This document shows positions 36,942 to 50,298 of a stretch of DNA of 64,000 nucleotides, piece after piece. The DNA comes from Enterococcus sp. 9D6_DIV0238 (GTDB lineage Bacteria; Bacillota; Bacilli; Lactobacillales; Enterococcaceae): assembly GCF_002174455.2 (NCBI RefSeq), contig NZ_CP147246.1:248001-312000 (forward strand), written 5' to 3'. A model generated the notes under the pieces. It ran no database searches and was not told the origin of the DNA. It worked only from the letters and a program-made list of their open reading frames with translations. Every line of letters begins with the position of its first letter. The stretch's first letter is position 1. Both the position numbers and the translations under genes were made by a program.

Positions 36942-39188
36942 TTACAGTCTATCGTGTGAAGTTCTAGAAATAACGTCTGCTTGTTGCTCAGGAGTTAAGT
37001 CACGGAATTTCACGGCATATCCAGATACACGGATCGTTAAGTTTGGATATTTTTCTGGATGTGCTTGTGCATCTAAAAGCAATTCATTTGTGAATACGTT
37101 AACGTTCAAGTGGTAACCACCTTTATCGAAGTAGCCATCCATTACGTTACGTAGATTTTCGATTCTTGTTTCATCATCTTTACCTAAACCGTTAGGATTG
37201 ATCGTTTGTGTATTAGAGATACCATCTAATGCACTTGTGTACTCAAGTCTAGCAGTTGAGTTAAGTGAAGCTAAAAGACCATTTTTCTCACCTAAGAATT
37301 TGCCATCTTGATAACTTGGGTTAGCACCTGGTGCCAATGGTTTACCTGCACGACGTCCATCTGGTAAGTTACCAGTTGCTTTACCGTAAACTACATTAGA
37401 AGTGATTGTCAATAATGAAGTTGTTGGTCTAGCGTTACGGTACGTATGTTGACGTCTGATTTGAGTCATGAAGTACTCAAGGATCCAGTTAGCCATTGCA
37501 TCTGCTTCTTCATTGTCGTTACCATAAGTTGGGAACTCATTTTGAGGAACATAATCAACCGCTAATCCGTCTTCATCACGAATAACTTTTACATTACCAT
37601 GTTTGATAGCCATTACTGAGTCAGCAGCATGTGAAATACCTGCGATACCAGTTGCAAATGTACGTTGTAAGTTACTTTCCATGAAGGCTAATTGTGCTGC
37701 TTCATATGAGTATTTATCATGCATGTAGTGGATAACATTCAATGTATTTACATACAATTCAGCTAACCAATCCATGATGTCTTTGTAACGATCGATAAAT
37801 TCGTTGTAGTCTAAAGTATCACCAGTCATTGGGCGGAATTTAGGAGCTACTTGCATTTTTGTTTTTTCGTCTACACCACCATTGATCGCGTAAAGCACAG
37901 CTTTAGCTAAGTTGGCACGAGCACCGAAGAATTGCATATCTTTACCCATAACTGTTGCAGATACACAACATGCGATCGCACAGTCATCTGATCCCCAGTT
38001 AGCACGTAATAGATCATCATTTTCGAATTGGATCGAAGAACTTTGTTTTGCGATTTTAGATGCAAATGTTCTGAATCCTACTGGTAAATGAGATGAATAC
38101 AATACAGTTAAGTTTGGTTCTGGTGATGGTCCCATGTTTGTTAAAGTATGCAGGATACGGAAATCATTTTTAGTTACTAATGAACGTCCATCCAAGCCCA
38201 TACCAGCGATCGATAATGTCGCCCAGATTGGGTAACCAGAGAATAATTGGTTGTATTCTGGTGTACGAGCGAATTTAACCATACGTAGTTTCATGATCAA
38301 GTGATCGATCATTTCTTGCGCTTCAAATTCAGTGATCAATCCAGCTTCTAAATCACGTTGGATATAGATATCTAAGAATGCAGAAATACGTCCGATAGAC
38401 ATTGCTGCTCCATTTTGTGATTTGATTGCACCTAGGTAACCAAAGTATAACCATTGGATTGCTTCTTTAGCATTTGCTGCTGGTTTAGAAATATCAAAAC
38501 CATAAGTTGAAGCCATTTCTTTAAGATCTGCCATTGCTCTGATTTGTTCAGAGATTTCTTCTCTTAAACGGATAACATCGTCAGTCATCACTTTGTTTCC
38601 TGTGTTGCTTAAGTCTTTTTTCTTCTCAGCGATCAAGAAATCCATACCGTATAAAGCAATACGACGGTAATCACCGATGATACGTCCACGTCCGTATGCA
38701 TCTGGAAGACCTGTGATGATTTTGTTTTTACGAGCTGATCTCATTTCTGGTGTATAAGCATCGAAAACACCTTGGTTGTGTGTTTTTCTCCACTCAGTAA
38801 AGATTTTAGACATTTCAGCGTCTACTTCGTAACCGTTTGAAGTTAAAGAGTTATTCGCCATGTTGATACCGCCAAATGGCATGAATGCTTGTTTCAAAGG
38901 TACGTCAGTTTGTAGACCTACGATTGTTTCTTCTTCTTTGATCAAATACCCAGGTTCATGAGAAGTGATTGTTGCAGGAATATTATTGTCCATGTCGTAC
39001 ACACCATTTTGTTCATGCTGTACTTCAAATAATTCCTGTAATTTTGTCCATAATTTGTCTGTGCTTGGTGCGATCGGTTCTAGGAAAGAGTCATCACCTG
39101 TATACTCAGTATAGTTTCTTTGAATGAAATCACGTGTATCTACTGATGTTTTCCACTTGTCGCCTTTAAAGCCTTTCCATTGCTCCAT
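36942..39188 (-). CDS. pflB: Formate acetyltransferase (pyruvate formate-lyase)
   Basis: A 748-residue glycyl-radical enzyme converting pyruvate and CoA to acetyl-CoA and formate in mixed-acid fermentation. The radical glycine is in RVSGYAVKF near residue 724 and the paired catalytic cysteines in [10 protein letters not shown] near 407. Full length with the C-terminal [12 protein letters not shown] good promoter (TTGCAT-16-TATACT) lies 50 bases upstream and AAGGAGG precedes the ATG. The enzyme is destroyed by oxygen, complementing nox and npr elsewhere in the window. Confidence 0.97.
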   Translation of the reverse strand: MEQWKGFKGDKWKTSVDTRDFIQRNYTEYTGDDSFLEPIAPSTDKLWTKLQELFEVQHEQNGVYDMDNNIPATITSHEPGYLIKEEETIVGLQTDVPLKQAFMPFGGINMANNSLTSNGYEVDAEMSKIFTEWRKTHNQGVFDAYTPEMRSARKNKIITGLPDAYGRGRIIGDYRRIALYGMDFLIAEKKKDLSNTGNKVMTDDVIRLREEISEQIRAMADLKEMASTYGFDISKPAANAKEAIQWLYFGYLGAIKSQNGAAMSIGRISAFLDIYIQRDLEAGLITEFEAQEMIDHLIMKLRMVKFARTPEYNQLFSGYPIWATLSIAGMGLDGRSLVTKNDFRILHTLTNMGPSPEPNLTVLYSSHLPVGFRTFASKIAKQSSSIQFENDDLLRANWGSDDCAIACCVSATVMGKDMQFFGARANLAKAVLYAINGGVDEKTKMQVAPKFRPMTGDTLDYNEFIDRYKDIMDWLAELYVNTLNVIHYMHDKYSYEAAQLAFMESNLQRTFATGIAGISHAADSVMAIKHGNVKVIRDEDGLAVDYVPQNEFPTYGNDNEEADAMANWILEYFMTQIRRQHTYRNARPTTSLLTITSNVVYGKATGNLPDGRRAGKPLAPGANPSYQDGKFLGEKNGLLASLNSTARLEYTSALDGISNTQTINPNGLGKDDETRIENLRNVMDGYFDKGGYHLNVNVFTNELLLDAQAHPEKYPNLTIRVSGYAVKFRDLTPEQQADVISRTSHDRL

Positions 39189-39239
39189 TGATGGGCCTCC
39201 TTAGTATGCTGTTGATTACTGTAACAGCTTTATGTGATT

Positions 39240-39267
39240 AGTATAACACATCGCGATTTTTATGCAA
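39240..39267 (-). promoter_or_regulatory. pflB promoter
   Basis: Minus strand TTGCAT (39262-39267), 16-base spacer, TATACT (39240-39245). TGTGTTATACTAATCACA around the -10 gives a rough TGTG/CACA symmetry. Confidence 0.7.
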
Positions 39268-39410
39268 GCCTTTCCTTATTATATTTTGAGCGAAATCGCT
39301 ATTTTTTTTAATAAAACAGTATGAAACGTTGATTTATAGGGATTTAATATTTGTGATATGATTAACGAACTAGAATCAGTTTTATATAAAAAGTAAGAAA
39401 TCTGTAATAC

Positions 39411-39449
39411 AAAAAGCTAGAACTGTATTAGTACAGTTCTAGCTTTTTT
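39411..39449. terminator. Terminator between pflB promoter region and parC
   Basis: Perfect 17-base stem (39411-39427 with 39432-39448) around TTAG, with A and T runs; ends the parE-parC transcript on the minus strand. Confidence 0.93.
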
Positions 39450-39473
39450 CTAATTCTATAGAACAGAATTGAT

Positions 39474-41939
39474 TTATTCAGTCTCTTCTTTTTCAGGCAA
39501 CTCGGCTGTATGCATTTCATGGACTTCTAGGATTTCTCCATCTTGTTTCTCATCCAACATAAATGAACCATTAGAAGTTCTGTCGTTAATTGGGTATGTT
39601 TGAGAATCAATCGTATATTGTTTGCCACTTTGAGTAGTTACTAAAAGCTCTAGCGTACTGCTTTCTGACATAAAGCTCACACGATGTGGATTTTTCTTTA
39701 GTTCTCTTAAGACCATCAGTCCTCGTTTTGCTCTACCTAACTGTGTGAGTTCTTGTGCAAGCATTCGCTTGATACTTCCACGCTGCGTTAAGATCACGAC
39801 CGGTGTATCTCCTTCTTGATAAACTAATAAACCGTTGACCACATAATCTTGGTCTTTTAAGTTCATCGCTTTTACCCCAGCAGCTTTTGCTCCGACGACT
39901 GGCACCTCTTCTAATGGATAACGGAGGCCAAATCCTCGATGACTAACTAAAAAGACATCCAAGAGCTTTTGCTCATTCGTCAAATAAACATTGACGATTT
40001 CATCTGTATCGGATTTCAGTTTCATACAGTTTGTTGGTCGACTCTTATAGGTTCTCCAAGGTTCAAAATCAGTCATTTTTGTTTGCTTGATCATACCTTC
40101 TTTTGTCATGAAAACAAATGTTTTTGTCGGTGACAGTTCTTTATAGGTATAAACAGCGATGATCGACTCATCTATCGACAGATTTAGAATCGTTTGAGAA
40201 ATGTGCTCGCCGATTTCTTTCCATCTTAGATCTGGTAATTCATGGACCGGACGATAAATCACATTCGCTTTATTAGTGATCAATAAAACATGATCCAACG
40301 TATTGACTTCACCGGTATAAAGCAGGAAGTCCCCTTCCTTCATCCCGATTTCTTCCGGCTTGGATGCACTGTAAGAACGCAAACTGCTCCGCTTGATGTA
40401 GCCTTCGTGTGTTACTGTGACTACAACATCTTCTTGAGCAACCAATACTTGTGTATCGATCTTGATCTCTTGGATCTCATTTTCGATTTGAGTCAAGCGT
40501 TCATTTCCATATTGCTTTTTGACCTCGCGAAGCTCTTTTTTCATGACATTGAACAATTCTTTTTCATCATTCAAAATAGTTGTCAATTCAGCAACTAAAC
40601 GACTAAGTTCTTCCGCTTCTTTTTCAAGCTGTGTAATATCTGTATTTGTTAAACGATACAATTGTAAAGTAACGATTGCTTCCGCTTGTGCTTCTGTAAA
40701 CGCGTACTCTTTCACTAAATTGTTTTTTGCATCTTTTTTATCCTTTGATGCACGGATCGTTTCAATGACCTGATCAAGGATCGATAAGGCTTTGATCAAA
40801 CCAGATACGATATGTTGACGGGCTTGCGCTTTATCCAATTCAAACTGACTGCGGTTTGTGATCACTTCTTTGCGGTGCGCAACATAGCTGTCTAAAATAC
40901 GTTTGAGCCCCACTTGATGCGGTGTCATGTTATCGATGGCAACCATATTAAAGTTGTAATTGATTTGCAATTCAGTATTTTTAAAAAGATAGTTCAAGAT
41001 TCCTTCAGCGTTGGTATCCTTTTTCAACTCGATAGCGATCTGCAGCCCCGTTCGGTCACTTTCGTCACGAACTTCTGCGATCCCCTCGATTTTTTTATTC
41101 AGACGTACTTCATCGATTTTTTTCACTAGTGTCGCTTTATTCACTTCATAAGGAATTTCAGTGACGATGATCTGCTGTTTACCGCCTTTTAATGGTTCGA
41201 TTTTTGTTTTCGAACGGAGAATCACTTTTCCTCGTCCTGTTTCATAGGCCTTCTTGATTTCTTCTTTTCCTTGCAGAATACCTCCTGTAGGAAAATCAGG
41301 TCCTGGGATAAATTCCATTAATTTTTCTAATGAAGCATTTGGATGATCAATCAGATAGATCGTTCCATCTATGATTTCGGCCAAATTATGCGTAGGGATC
41401 TCCGTCGCATAACCTGCTGATATCCCTGTGGAGCCATTGACTAACAAATTGGGATATTTTGCGGGTAAAACTGTTGGTTCTTTTTCTGTATCATCAAAGT
41501 TCCACACAAAGTCGACGGTGTCTTTTTCGATATCTTTCAGCATTTCTCCACTTAATTCTGATAAGCGGGCCTCAGTATAACGCATGGCAGCGGGCGGATC
41601 ACCATCCATACTTCCATTATTCCCATGCATTTCGATCAAAACTTCACGAAGCTTCCAGTCTTGACTTAAACGAACCATCGCTTCGTAAATACTGCTGTCT
41701 CCATGGGGGTGATAATTCCCCATAATATTTCCGACAGATTTTGCCGATTTTCTAAAACTCTTTTCAAATGTATTGCCATCTTTGTTCATGGAAAATAAAA
41801 TTCTGCGCTGAACTGGTTTTAATCCATCACGAATATCTGGCAGGGCACGCTCTTGAATGATATATTTGGAATATCTTCCAAAACGATCGCCCATTACTTC
41901 TTCAAGAGTCAGTTCTTGAACTTCTTGGCGTTTTTCCAC
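39474..41939 (-). CDS. parC: DNA topoisomerase IV subunit A
   Basis: About 821 residues; with ParE it separates linked daughter chromosomes and is a fluoroquinolone target. The catalytic tyrosine is in AMRYTEARLS near residue 120. The quinolone-determining segment reads YHPHGDSSIYEAM, with serine and glutamate at the usual resistance positions, so it looks wild type. The C-terminal beta-propeller repeats follow. GTG 41939 is 8 bases from AGGGAG; ATG 41945 (2 bases) and GTG 41948 are too close, though still possible. It lies directly after parE. Confidence 0.95.
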   Translation of the reverse strand: MEKRQEVQELTLEEVMGDRFGRYSKYIIQERALPDIRDGLKPVQRRILFSMNKDGNTFEKSFRKSAKSVGNIMGNYHPHGDSSIYEAMVRLSQDWKLREVLIEMHGNNGSMDGDPPAAMRYTEARLSELSGEMLKDIEKDTVDFVWNFDDTEKEPTVLPAKYPNLLVNGSTGISAGYATEIPTHNLAEIIDGTIYLIDHPNASLEKLMEFIPGPDFPTGGILQGKEEIKKAYETGRGKVILRSKTKIEPLKGGKQQIIVTEIPYEVNKATLVKKIDEVRLNKKIEGIAEVRDESDRTGLQIAIELKKDTNAEGILNYLFKNTELQINYNFNMVAIDNMTPHQVGLKRILDSYVAHRKEVITNRSQFELDKAQARQHIVSGLIKALSILDQVIETIRASKDKKDAKNNLVKEYAFTEAQAEAIVTLQLYRLTNTDITQLEKEAEELSRLVAELTTILNDEKELFNVMKKELREVKKQYGNERLTQIENEIQEIKIDTQVLVAQEDVVVTVTHEGYIKRSSLRSYSASKPEEIGMKEGDFLLYTGEVNTLDHVLLITNKANVIYRPVHELPDLRWKEIGEHISQTILNLSIDESIIAVYTYKELSPTKTFVFMTKEGMIKQTKMTDFEPWRTYKSRPTNCMKLKSDTDEIVNVYLTNEQKLLDVFLVSHRGFGLRYPLEEVPVVGAKAAGVKAMNLKDQDYVVNGLLVYQEGDTPVVILTQRGSIKRMLAQELTQLGRAKRGLMVLRELKKNPHRVSFMSESSTLELLVTTQSGKQYTIDSQTYPINDRTSNGSFMLDEKQDGEILEVHEMHTAELPEKEETE

Positions 41940-41951
41940 ATTCATCACTCC

Positions 41952-44045
<2,094 letters not shown>

Positions 44046-44091
44046 TTATAGGGCCCTTAGCCACATCATTACAATAATACTCTAAAAACTC

Positions 44092-44128
44092 TCAAAAAAA
44101 AAGAGCTTTCCTATTCGGTAACTCTTTC
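44092..44128 (-). terminator. Terminator after CoA-binding protein gene
   Basis: AAAGAG/CTCTTT with inner CC/GG pairs; nine T on the minus strand. Separates it from parE. Confidence 0.75.
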
Positions 44129-44144
44129 TTAAGATCATTTGTGC

Positions 44145-44570
44145 TTATTTCGGCATTTTAGCGAGTTCGATCTTAATGCAACGATTCATTATGATAGCAT
44201 TTCTTCCTGCTTTTTTCAATAATTCCGCAGCTTCTTCACTTTCTAGCCCTAGTTGTGCCCAAAAAACTGTCGCATTTGTTTCTAAAAAGTCACGGGCAAC
44301 TTCTGGTAAGAATTCACTTCTGCGGAAAATATCGACAATATCGATTGAGCCAGGGATATCCTGAAGTTTTTCATACACATATTCACCAAGGATTTCTTGC
44401 CCTGCCAAGACTGGATTGACTGGAATGATTTCATATCCATATTCCTGCAGCAATTCTGCAATTTGGTAGCTTGTTCTATCAGGCTTATTACTTAAACCGA
44501 CAACGGCGATTCGTTTCGCTTCTTTCAAATAAGTAAAGATTTGTTCTTGTGATGGATTTTCAACAGACAT
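44145..44570 (-). CDS. CoA-binding domain protein (YccU-like)
   Basis: About 141 residues, a single Rossmann-type CoA-binding domain: IAVVGLSNKPDRTSYQIAELLQEYGYEIIPVNP near the N-terminus and ATVFWAQLGLESEEA in the middle, ending in NRCIKIELAKMP. Family function is not settled. ATG 44579 abuts GAGAGG; ATG 44570 has 9-base spacing. It is transcribed away from plsY. Confidence 0.9.
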   Translation of the reverse strand: MSVENPSQEQIFTYLKEAKRIAVVGLSNKPDRTSYQIAELLQEYGYEIIPVNPVLAGQEILGEYVYEKLQDIPGSIDIVDIFRRSEFLPEVARDFLETNATVFWAQLGLESEEAAELLKKAGRNAIIMNRCIKIELAKMPK

Positions 44571-44688
44571 CTTTGTCATCCTCTCTTAATTTCGCTTCTT
44601 TTTTATTATACAACGAATAGTTAATTATTGTTAGCTGTTTCTATTCATGATAAAATATAGGCTAGCTTGAACAGAAAGAGGTCACTTG

Positions 44689-45321
44689 ATGAAATTTATA
44701 GTATTATTGATCATTGCCTATTTATTAGGTTCGATTCCGTCTGGCGTTTGGATCGGAAAACTTTTTTTCAAAAAAGATATTCGCCTTTTCGGGAGCGGCA
44801 ACACTGGAACGACCAATACGTTTAGAGTATTAGGGAAAAAAGCTGGAATCACTGTTTTATTGATGGATATTTTAAAGGGAACTTTAGCAACTAGTTTACC
44901 ACTCTTATTTTCTTTGAATGTCAATCCGTTGGTTTTCGGTGTAGCAGCTGTATTGGGACACACATTTCCATTTTTTGCGAATTTTAAAGGTGGCAAAGCT
45001 GTTGCAACAAGCGCGGGGATGATTTTAGCCTATAGTCCAACATTTTTTGTTTATTCTGCATTGATTTTTATTATTACATTGTATATTACCAGTATGGTAA
45101 GTTTGACTAGTATGGTTAGTGCTGTGTTGATCACATTATCAACGATCATTATTCCTTTCGCGATCCCACAGATTTTGCCGAGATTTGACTGGTTGCTGAC
45201 TTTGATCGCTGTGGCATTGACGATTTTTATTTTTGTCCGCCATAAAGACAACATCAAACGAATCAAAGAAGGAACAGAAAGCCGTGTGTCCTTTGGATTA
45301 GGTGCAAAAAATAGTAAATAA
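44689..45321 (+). CDS. plsY: Acyl-phosphate:glycerol-3-phosphate acyltransferase
   Basis: A 210-residue integral membrane enzyme making lysophosphatidic acid from acyl-phosphate, the first step in phospholipid synthesis in Gram-positives. It has five or more hydrophobic segments and all three family motifs: [30 protein letters not shown] and [21 protein letters not shown] 44686 is an alternative start, but AGAGG fits ATG 44689. The plsY-parE neighbourhood is common in Firmicutes. Confidence 0.95.
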   Translation: MKFIVLLIIAYLLGSIPSGVWIGKLFFKKDIRLFGSGNTGTTNTFRVLGKKAGITVLLMDILKGTLATSLPLLFSLNVNPLVFGVAAVLGHTFPFFANFKGGKAVATSAGMILAYSPTFFVYSALIFIITLYITSMVSLTSMVSAVLITLSTIIIPFAIPQILPRFDWLLTLIAVALTIFIFVRHKDNIKRIKEGTESRVSFGLGAKNSK

Positions 45322-45369
45322 AAAAAGCCAAAGCTCGAGCATATTAGGTGTTCGTCTTTGGCTTTTTTT
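45321..45369. terminator. Bidirectional terminator after plsY
   Basis: AAAAAAGCCAAAG (45321-45333) pairs with CTTTGGCTTTTTT (45356-45368); also serves the converging epimerase gene. Confidence 0.93.
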
Positions 45370-45370
45370 A

Positions 45371-46246
45371 TTATTTCGCTGTTAGTGTATAGTGTGTCTT
45401 AAATATGCCTGAGCTATCAAGCTGATTGATGCCGATTTTATCAATAAGATTCCCTGTTGCATCTACACTATCTGCAATTCCGCACCAAGGCTCGATACAG
45501 ACGAATGGGGCTTCCTTTGGATAAGGAGACCAAAAGCCGACATAAGGCATATCAGCATAGCTTAAACTAATGCTGTGAGGACTTTCATCCGTTGCGATCG
45601 TAAAGGTATTGACTCCTTTTGTTTCAAAGATGATCGCATCCTCTTTAAATAACTCTCTGCGCAAATCTAGACTTGTATTTGTCTGTCCAAGTGTCTTGTG
45701 AGCAAAATCAGCATAAGGACCACTTAACGGAATTTGAATGCGTGACTTTTGTGGTGAGAACCCTAAATAATAATCATCAAATGATAAGTTCTTTTCTAAA
45801 GGCACATTAAAAGCTGGATGACCGCCGATTGAAAAGTACATTTTTTCATTGCCTGTATTTTCAACCTGATAGTTTACAGTAAGGTTGTTTTCTTCTAAGG
45901 CATAAGAAAGAATCAATTCAAAATCAAAAGGATAGACTTCCTTCGTTTCTGCTGAACTTTTAAGCGACAAGGAAACTAATTCTGTCCCGTGCTCGATCAC
46001 TTCAAAGACCTGATCTCTCGCGAAGCCATGCTGTCCCATCGGATAAGTCTTGCCCCCATATGTGTATCGATCCTCTTTCAATCTGCCTACAAAAGGAAAA
46101 AGAACAGGTGCATGACGTCCCCAAAAAGCTGGATCTCCGTTCCAAATATACTCGATATCACTTTTTTTAGATTTTAAACTGATCAATTCCGCTCCGTCTT
46201 CTGCGATCGTTGCAATCAAAAATTCATTTTCAATTTGTACAGTCAT
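45371..46246 (-). CDS. Aldose 1-epimerase family protein (LacX-like)
   Basis: A 291-residue galactose-mutarotase fold protein, cytoplasmic. Visible family features are FPFVGRLKEDRYTYGGKTYPMGQHGFAR, the histidine of GGHPAFNVP, and WSPYPKEAPFVCIEPWCGIAD with the catalytic glutamate. It is of the LacX/YihR-like subgroup rather than canonical GalM, so the substrate is uncertain. It lies 15 bases after codY in the same direction and ends that operon. Confidence 0.88.
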   Translation of the reverse strand: MTVQIENEFLIATIAEDGAELISLKSKKSDIEYIWNGDPAFWGRHAPVLFPFVGRLKEDRYTYGGKTYPMGQHGFARDQVFEVIEHGTELVSLSLKSSAETKEVYPFDFELILSYALEENNLTVNYQVENTGNEKMYFSIGGHPAFNVPLEKNLSFDDYYLGFSPQKSRIQIPLSGPYADFAHKTLGQTNTSLDLRRELFKEDAIIFETKGVNTFTIATDESPHSISLSYADMPYVGFWSPYPKEAPFVCIEPWCGIADSVDATGNLIDKIGINQLDSSGIFKTHYTLTAK

Positions 46247-46261
46247 TTGTCATGCCCCCTA

Positions 46262-47050
46262 CTAGTTCTCTTTTTCTAGTTCTTTCATGAATTGCTTATT
46301 CAAGACTTTCAAATAAGTCCCTTTCATCCCTAACGAACGAGATTCAATGATTCCGGCAGATTCTAATTTTCTCAACGCATTAACGATCACTGATCGCGTG
46401 ATTCCAATCTCATCTGCAATACTTGAGGCTGTCAAACGACCTTCTTCCCCATCTAAAGCTTTGAAAATCGCATGAACAGCTTTCAGTTCGCTATAAGATA
46501 ATGTGTTGATCGCCATTTGAACAGCGGTTGCACTGCGAACACTTGCTTCGATCGATCTGGATTGTTGATACAAGATCTGCATGCCAACAACGGTCGCACT
46601 ATATTCAGCTAGAACTAGATCTTCATCATCAAAAGACTGTTCCACTCTCGCCAAAATGATCGTCCCTAAACGTTCTCCTGCCCCAAACATCGGTACAATC
46701 GTTGTCAATCCAAACGGATATTTTTCGCGCCATTCCACAGGAAAAGCTGTCAGATCACTTGTAATGGAAATATTTGCTTCTGTTTTAGCTAAATTGTCCG
46801 CTGCATCTGTATAGCTTTGAGGAAAGCGTTTTTCTTCAAACATATGTTTGACACGTGCATTATTAACATCTAGTTTTTCATTATACCCTAACAGTACGCC
46901 CTCACTGCTGATGATGTAAGCATTGCTGTCTAATACGTCCCCTAAGATCATCGCCATTTTATCGTAAGGTAAATCAGCTTTTTGATCAAACGTATTCTTT
47001 TGCTGTAATAATTTGTTGATTTGACGCGTTTTTTCTAATAAAGTAGTCAT
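46262..47050 (-). CDS. codY: CodY global nutritional regulator
   Basis: About 262 residues. GAF domain (about 1-155) for branched-chain amino acid binding, then a winged helix with ASSIADEIGITRSVIVNALRKLESAGI. CodY represses amino acid and peptide-uptake genes when isoleucine/valine/leucine and GTP are high. An in-frame start 10 codons upstream exists, but AGGAGGAG lies just before ATG 47050. The xerC-hslV-hslU-codY order equals that of B. subtilis. Confidence 0.97.
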   Translation of the reverse strand: MTTLLEKTRQINKLLQQKNTFDQKADLPYDKMAMILGDVLDSNAYIISSEGVLLGYNEKLDVNNARVKHMFEEKRFPQSYTDAADNLAKTEANISITSDLTAFPVEWREKYPFGLTTIVPMFGAGERLGTIILARVEQSFDDEDLVLAEYSATVVGMQILYQQSRSIEASVRSATAVQMAINTLSYSELKAVHAIFKALDGEEGRLTASSIADEIGITRSVIVNALRKLESAGIIESRSLGMKGTYLKVLNKQFMKELEKEN

Positions 47051-47119
47051 TTTTACTCCTCCTAATTTAAAAACTATCAAGCTTGCTTTAAAAAGATGTC
47101 CGAAGAACGTTTACTAGGA

Positions 47120-48523
47120 TTAAAGAATGTAGCGGCTTAAATCTTCGTTTTGAACGATGCTGTTCAATTTTTCGTTCACGTAGGCTTCTGTGATCGTAAT
47201 TTCACCCATTTGCATATCTGGTGCTTCAAATAACAAATCTTCTAAAAGACGTTCTAAAATCGTATGCAGACGACGTGCCCCAATATTGTCCGTGTCGCGA
47301 TTGACATCAAAAGCGATGTCAGCAATACGCTCTATTGCTTCTTTAGTGAAAATGACTGTTACATTTTCTGTTCCGATCAATGCTATATATTGTTTGATCA
47401 ACGCGTTATTTGGTTCAGTCAGAATCTTAACGAAATCTTCAGCGGTTAAATCATCTAGTTCTACACGAATCGGAAAACGACCTTGCAGTTCCGGGATCAA
47501 ATCACTTGGTTTTGATAAATGAAAGGCACCCGACGCGATAAATAAAATATGATCTGTTTGGATCGGACCGTATTTTGTATTGACTTGTGAGCCTTCAACG
47601 ATCGGTAAAATATCACGTTGTACTCCTTCGCGTGACACTTCTCCAGAATTTTGCTGGCTTTTTGATGTGATCTTATCGAATTCATCAATAAAAATGATCC
47701 CGCTACTCTCTGCTAAACGAATCGCTTCGCTGTGAATATCAGCATCTTTGACGATTTTAGCTGATTCTTCTTTGACTAGTAATTCTTGCGCTTCTTTTAC
47801 AGTGACCGTGCGCTCTATTTTTTTCTTTGGTGACAATGCCCCTAGCGTTTCGTTTAGATCGATTCCCATTTGCTCCATCCCTGCATTCATCGCTGGCATA
47901 TTTTTCTTAGGTTCATCGATTTCGATTGTGACTTCACGATTATTCAACAGTCCTTTTTCTAACTGCTCAAGAACGGTTTTTCGGTTGATTTTGATTTCTT
48001 CCGTTACTTCTTCTTGTGTTTCCTGTGGCTGTTGTGCTGCTGAGAACATTTGCATCATTTGTTCAAATTGATTAGTTGATGCTTGTTTTTGTTCTTTTTT
48101 GATCCCAGGAACCAATACTTTTACCAGACGATTATTCGCTTTTTTTAACGCTTGAGAATAGACTCGACTGTATTGTTTTTTTTCGACGATTTGAATGGCA
48201 TTTTCTACTAAATCGCGGACCATTGATTCCACATCACGACCTACATAGCCAACTTCCGTGAATTTAGTTGCTTCAACCTTTATAAATGGAGCATTGACGA
48301 TTTTAGCCAAACGTCGAGCGATTTCAGTTTTTCCGACCCCGGTAGGACCAATCATCAGCATATTTTTAGGTGTGATATCCTGCTGCATTTTTTCATCGAG
48401 CTGCAGACGTCTGTATCGATTTCTTAAAGCAACAGCGACAGATTTTTTAGCCGTTTCTTGGCCAATGATATATTCATCTAATTCCTTCACGATTTCTCTA
48501 GGTGTTTTATTCAGTTCATTCAT
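47120..48523 (-). CDS. hslU: HslU (ClpY) ATPase of the HslUV protease
   Basis: A 467-residue AAA+ unfoldase feeding substrates to HslV. Walker [10 protein letters not shown] near residue 54, Walker [10 protein letters not shown], pore loop [10 protein letters not shown], and sensor [18 protein letters not shown] near the C-terminus. The intermediate I-domain (about 110-235) contains the glutamine-rich stretch [20 protein letters not shown]. It follows hslV by 16 bases. Confidence 0.97.
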   Translation of the reverse strand: MNELNKTPREIVKELDEYIIGQETAKKSVAVALRNRYRRLQLDEKMQQDITPKNMLMIGPTGVGKTEIARRLAKIVNAPFIKVEATKFTEVGYVGRDVESMVRDLVENAIQIVEKKQYSRVYSQALKKANNRLVKVLVPGIKKEQKQASTNQFEQMMQMFSAAQQPQETQEEVTEEIKINRKTVLEQLEKGLLNNREVTIEIDEPKKNMPAMNAGMEQMGIDLNETLGALSPKKKIERTVTVKEAQELLVKEESAKIVKDADIHSEAIRLAESSGIIFIDEFDKITSKSQQNSGEVSREGVQRDILPIVEGSQVNTKYGPIQTDHILFIASGAFHLSKPSDLIPELQGRFPIRVELDDLTAEDFVKILTEPNNALIKQYIALIGTENVTVIFTKEAIERIADIAFDVNRDTDNIGARRLHTILERLLEDLLFEAPDMQMGEITITEAYVNEKLNSIVQNEDLSRYIL

Positions 48524-48539
48524 AGCTAGAATCCTCCAT

Positions 48540-49088
48540 CTATAATTCTTCTACAATAATATTGTGGTTTGTAAAAACACAGATATCTGCGGCTATATTC
48601 AATGCATTTTCCGCAATACTTTTGGCAGACATCTCTTTATCACCGTAATGTTTCATCGCTCTTGCAGCGGAAAGTGCGAAGTTGCCACCTGAGCCAATAG
48701 CTAAAATGCCATCATCTGGTGTGATCACTTCTCCCGTTCCGGAAACTAAAAGCATTTCTTTTTTATTCATGACGATCAACATTGCCTCTAACTTTTGCAT
48801 AGACTGCTGTGTACGCCATTCCTGAGCGAGCTCAACAGCTGCTCGAGTCAGATTTCCATTATATTCATTCAATTTACCTTCGAATTTTTCTTCTAAAGTA
48901 AATGCATCTGCAACGCTGCCTGCAAAACCGACAACGACCTCATCATTATAAATTCTACGAACTTTTTTAGCTGTTCCTTTCATCACGACAGATTCACCCA
49001 TCGTAACTTGACCGTCACCAGCCATCGCAAATTTTCCATCTTTTTCAACCGCACAAATCGTTGTGGAGTGAAATTGTGATTCAACCAT
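48540..49088 (-). CDS. hslV: HslV (ClpQ) protease subunit
   Basis: A 182-residue proteasome-type threonine/serine protease; the ring docks onto HslU. The segment [13 protein letters not shown] near residues 7-19 holds the active N-terminal residue exposed after removal of a short propeptide; GDGQVTMG and the [12 protein letters not shown] loop are conserved. In Bacillus the exposed residue is a serine; here Ser8 or Thr9 is possible and cannot be decided from sequence alone. Confidence 0.96.
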   Translation of the reverse strand: MVESQFHSTTICAVEKDGKFAMAGDGQVTMGESVVMKGTAKKVRRIYNDEVVVGFAGSVADAFTLEEKFEGKLNEYNGNLTRAAVELAQEWRTQQSMQKLEAMLIVMNKKEMLLVSGTGEVITPDDGILAIGSGGNFALSAARAMKHYGDKEMSAKSIAENALNIAADICVFTNHNIIVEEL

Positions 49089-49169
49089 GATACTTCCTCC
49101 TAAATCAAAAGCTCACATGCTTTTGTTGTCTTATAGATCCACGCCTTTAAAGCAGCTAATATTTTTTTG

Positions 49170-50069
49170 CTAAGCTCGAGGGTGAAATGTTCGATAATTT
49201 TTTTGTAAACTTTCTTTTGTTACATGCGCATAAATTTGAGTTGTCGATAAATCCGAATGTCCTAAGAGCTCTTGGACGGTTCTCATGTCAGCGCCATTAT
49301 TCAGCAAATGAGTCGCAAATGTATGCCGCAGCATATGAGGGTGGATATCCCCGTTTAGCGTACTTTTCTTGATCAATTGATTCAACACATATTCGATCCC
49401 TGTTGATGTGATTTGATCCCCATGATGATTGACGAAAACAAATGCATGATCTTTCCCGTGTTTGTCCATCAAAACTTTTCTACCATGTTCAAGATACTCT
49501 TTTAATGCATCTTGAGCGAATGAGCCGAAAGGAACATAGCGATCCTTGTTTCCTTTCCCATGAATGAGTAATACATTTGCAGAAAAATCCACTGACTGGA
49601 GCGTTAAGTTAGCGCATTCACTCACACGAATACCCGTTCCATATAAAATTTCAAGCAGTGCCTGATTTCTTAAGTCCAGTGGTTTTGTTCCCTTAGCACT
49701 CTCAAAAAGTGCATCCATCTCTTTTTCATAAAAGAAACGAGGAAGTCTTAATTGCTTTTTTTTCATATGAACATAGGAAAATGGATTTTCTTTGATTACT
49801 TCATTTTTAAGTAAAAATTGATAGAATGAACGTAAACTAGCAATTTTTCTACTGATCGAATTGCGACTGTATTTCTTATCGTACAGAAAACTTAAGTATG
49901 TACGAATATCCAAATGATCGACTGTTAAATAATCAGCGTCTCCAGAATTTTTCAGGAAATCAAAAAAATTTAGAATGTCTTCTTCATAGGCAATTCGTGT
50001 TTTTTCAGAGTAACCGCGTTCCACGATCAAGTAAGTTAAGAACATCTCCGGCCAGCTTTTTTGCTGCAT
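49170..50069 (-). CDS. xerC: Tyrosine recombinase XerC (CodV-like)
   Basis: A 299-residue site-specific recombinase resolving chromosome dimers at dif. Catalytic residues: Arg in GTGIRVSE near 148, His245-x-x-Arg248 in HMLRHTF, GHS near 271 and Tyr280 in IYAHV. N-terminal SAM-like core-binding domain about 5-90. Its place before hslV-hslU-codY is the conserved Bacillus arrangement. The trmFO terminator upstream implies it starts its own transcript. Confidence 0.95.
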   Translation of the reverse strand: MQQKSWPEMFLTYLIVERGYSEKTRIAYEEDILNFFDFLKNSGDADYLTVDHLDIRTYLSFLYDKKYSRNSISRKIASLRSFYQFLLKNEVIKENPFSYVHMKKKQLRLPRFFYEKEMDALFESAKGTKPLDLRNQALLEILYGTGIRVSECANLTLQSVDFSANVLLIHGKGNKDRYVPFGSFAQDALKEYLEHGRKVLMDKHGKDHAFVFVNHHGDQITSTGIEYVLNQLIKKSTLNGDIHPHMLRHTFATHLLNNGADMRTVQELLGHSDLSTTQIYAHVTKESLQKNYRTFHPRA

Positions 50070-50243
50070 AATTTTCCCTCCATCAAATTACAAGGTAACT
50101 TTAGCATAACCATTTTGAAAAAACAAATGAATTGTCAGAATTTAATTAATATTTTCAAATTTAGTAACAATTTATTCATATTTGAAGATAAATAACTCGT
50201 GTTTTATAAGGGAAATCTAATCTGTGACAAGTCAAAAGGCAGA

Positions 50244-50292
50244 CAAAAAAAGCTAAGGTACAGAATGTTTCCATCCTAAATACCTTAGTTTT
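50244..50292 (-). terminator. Terminator after trmFO
   Basis: On the minus strand AACTAAGGTA pairs with TACCTTAGC, followed by TTTTTTT. It separates trmFO from xerC. Confidence 0.88.
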
Positions 50293-50298
50293 TAGTTA

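Noticed and set aside
41669..41708. Quinolone-resistance change in parC
   Set aside because: The determining segment DSSIYEA has the susceptible-type serine and glutamate.
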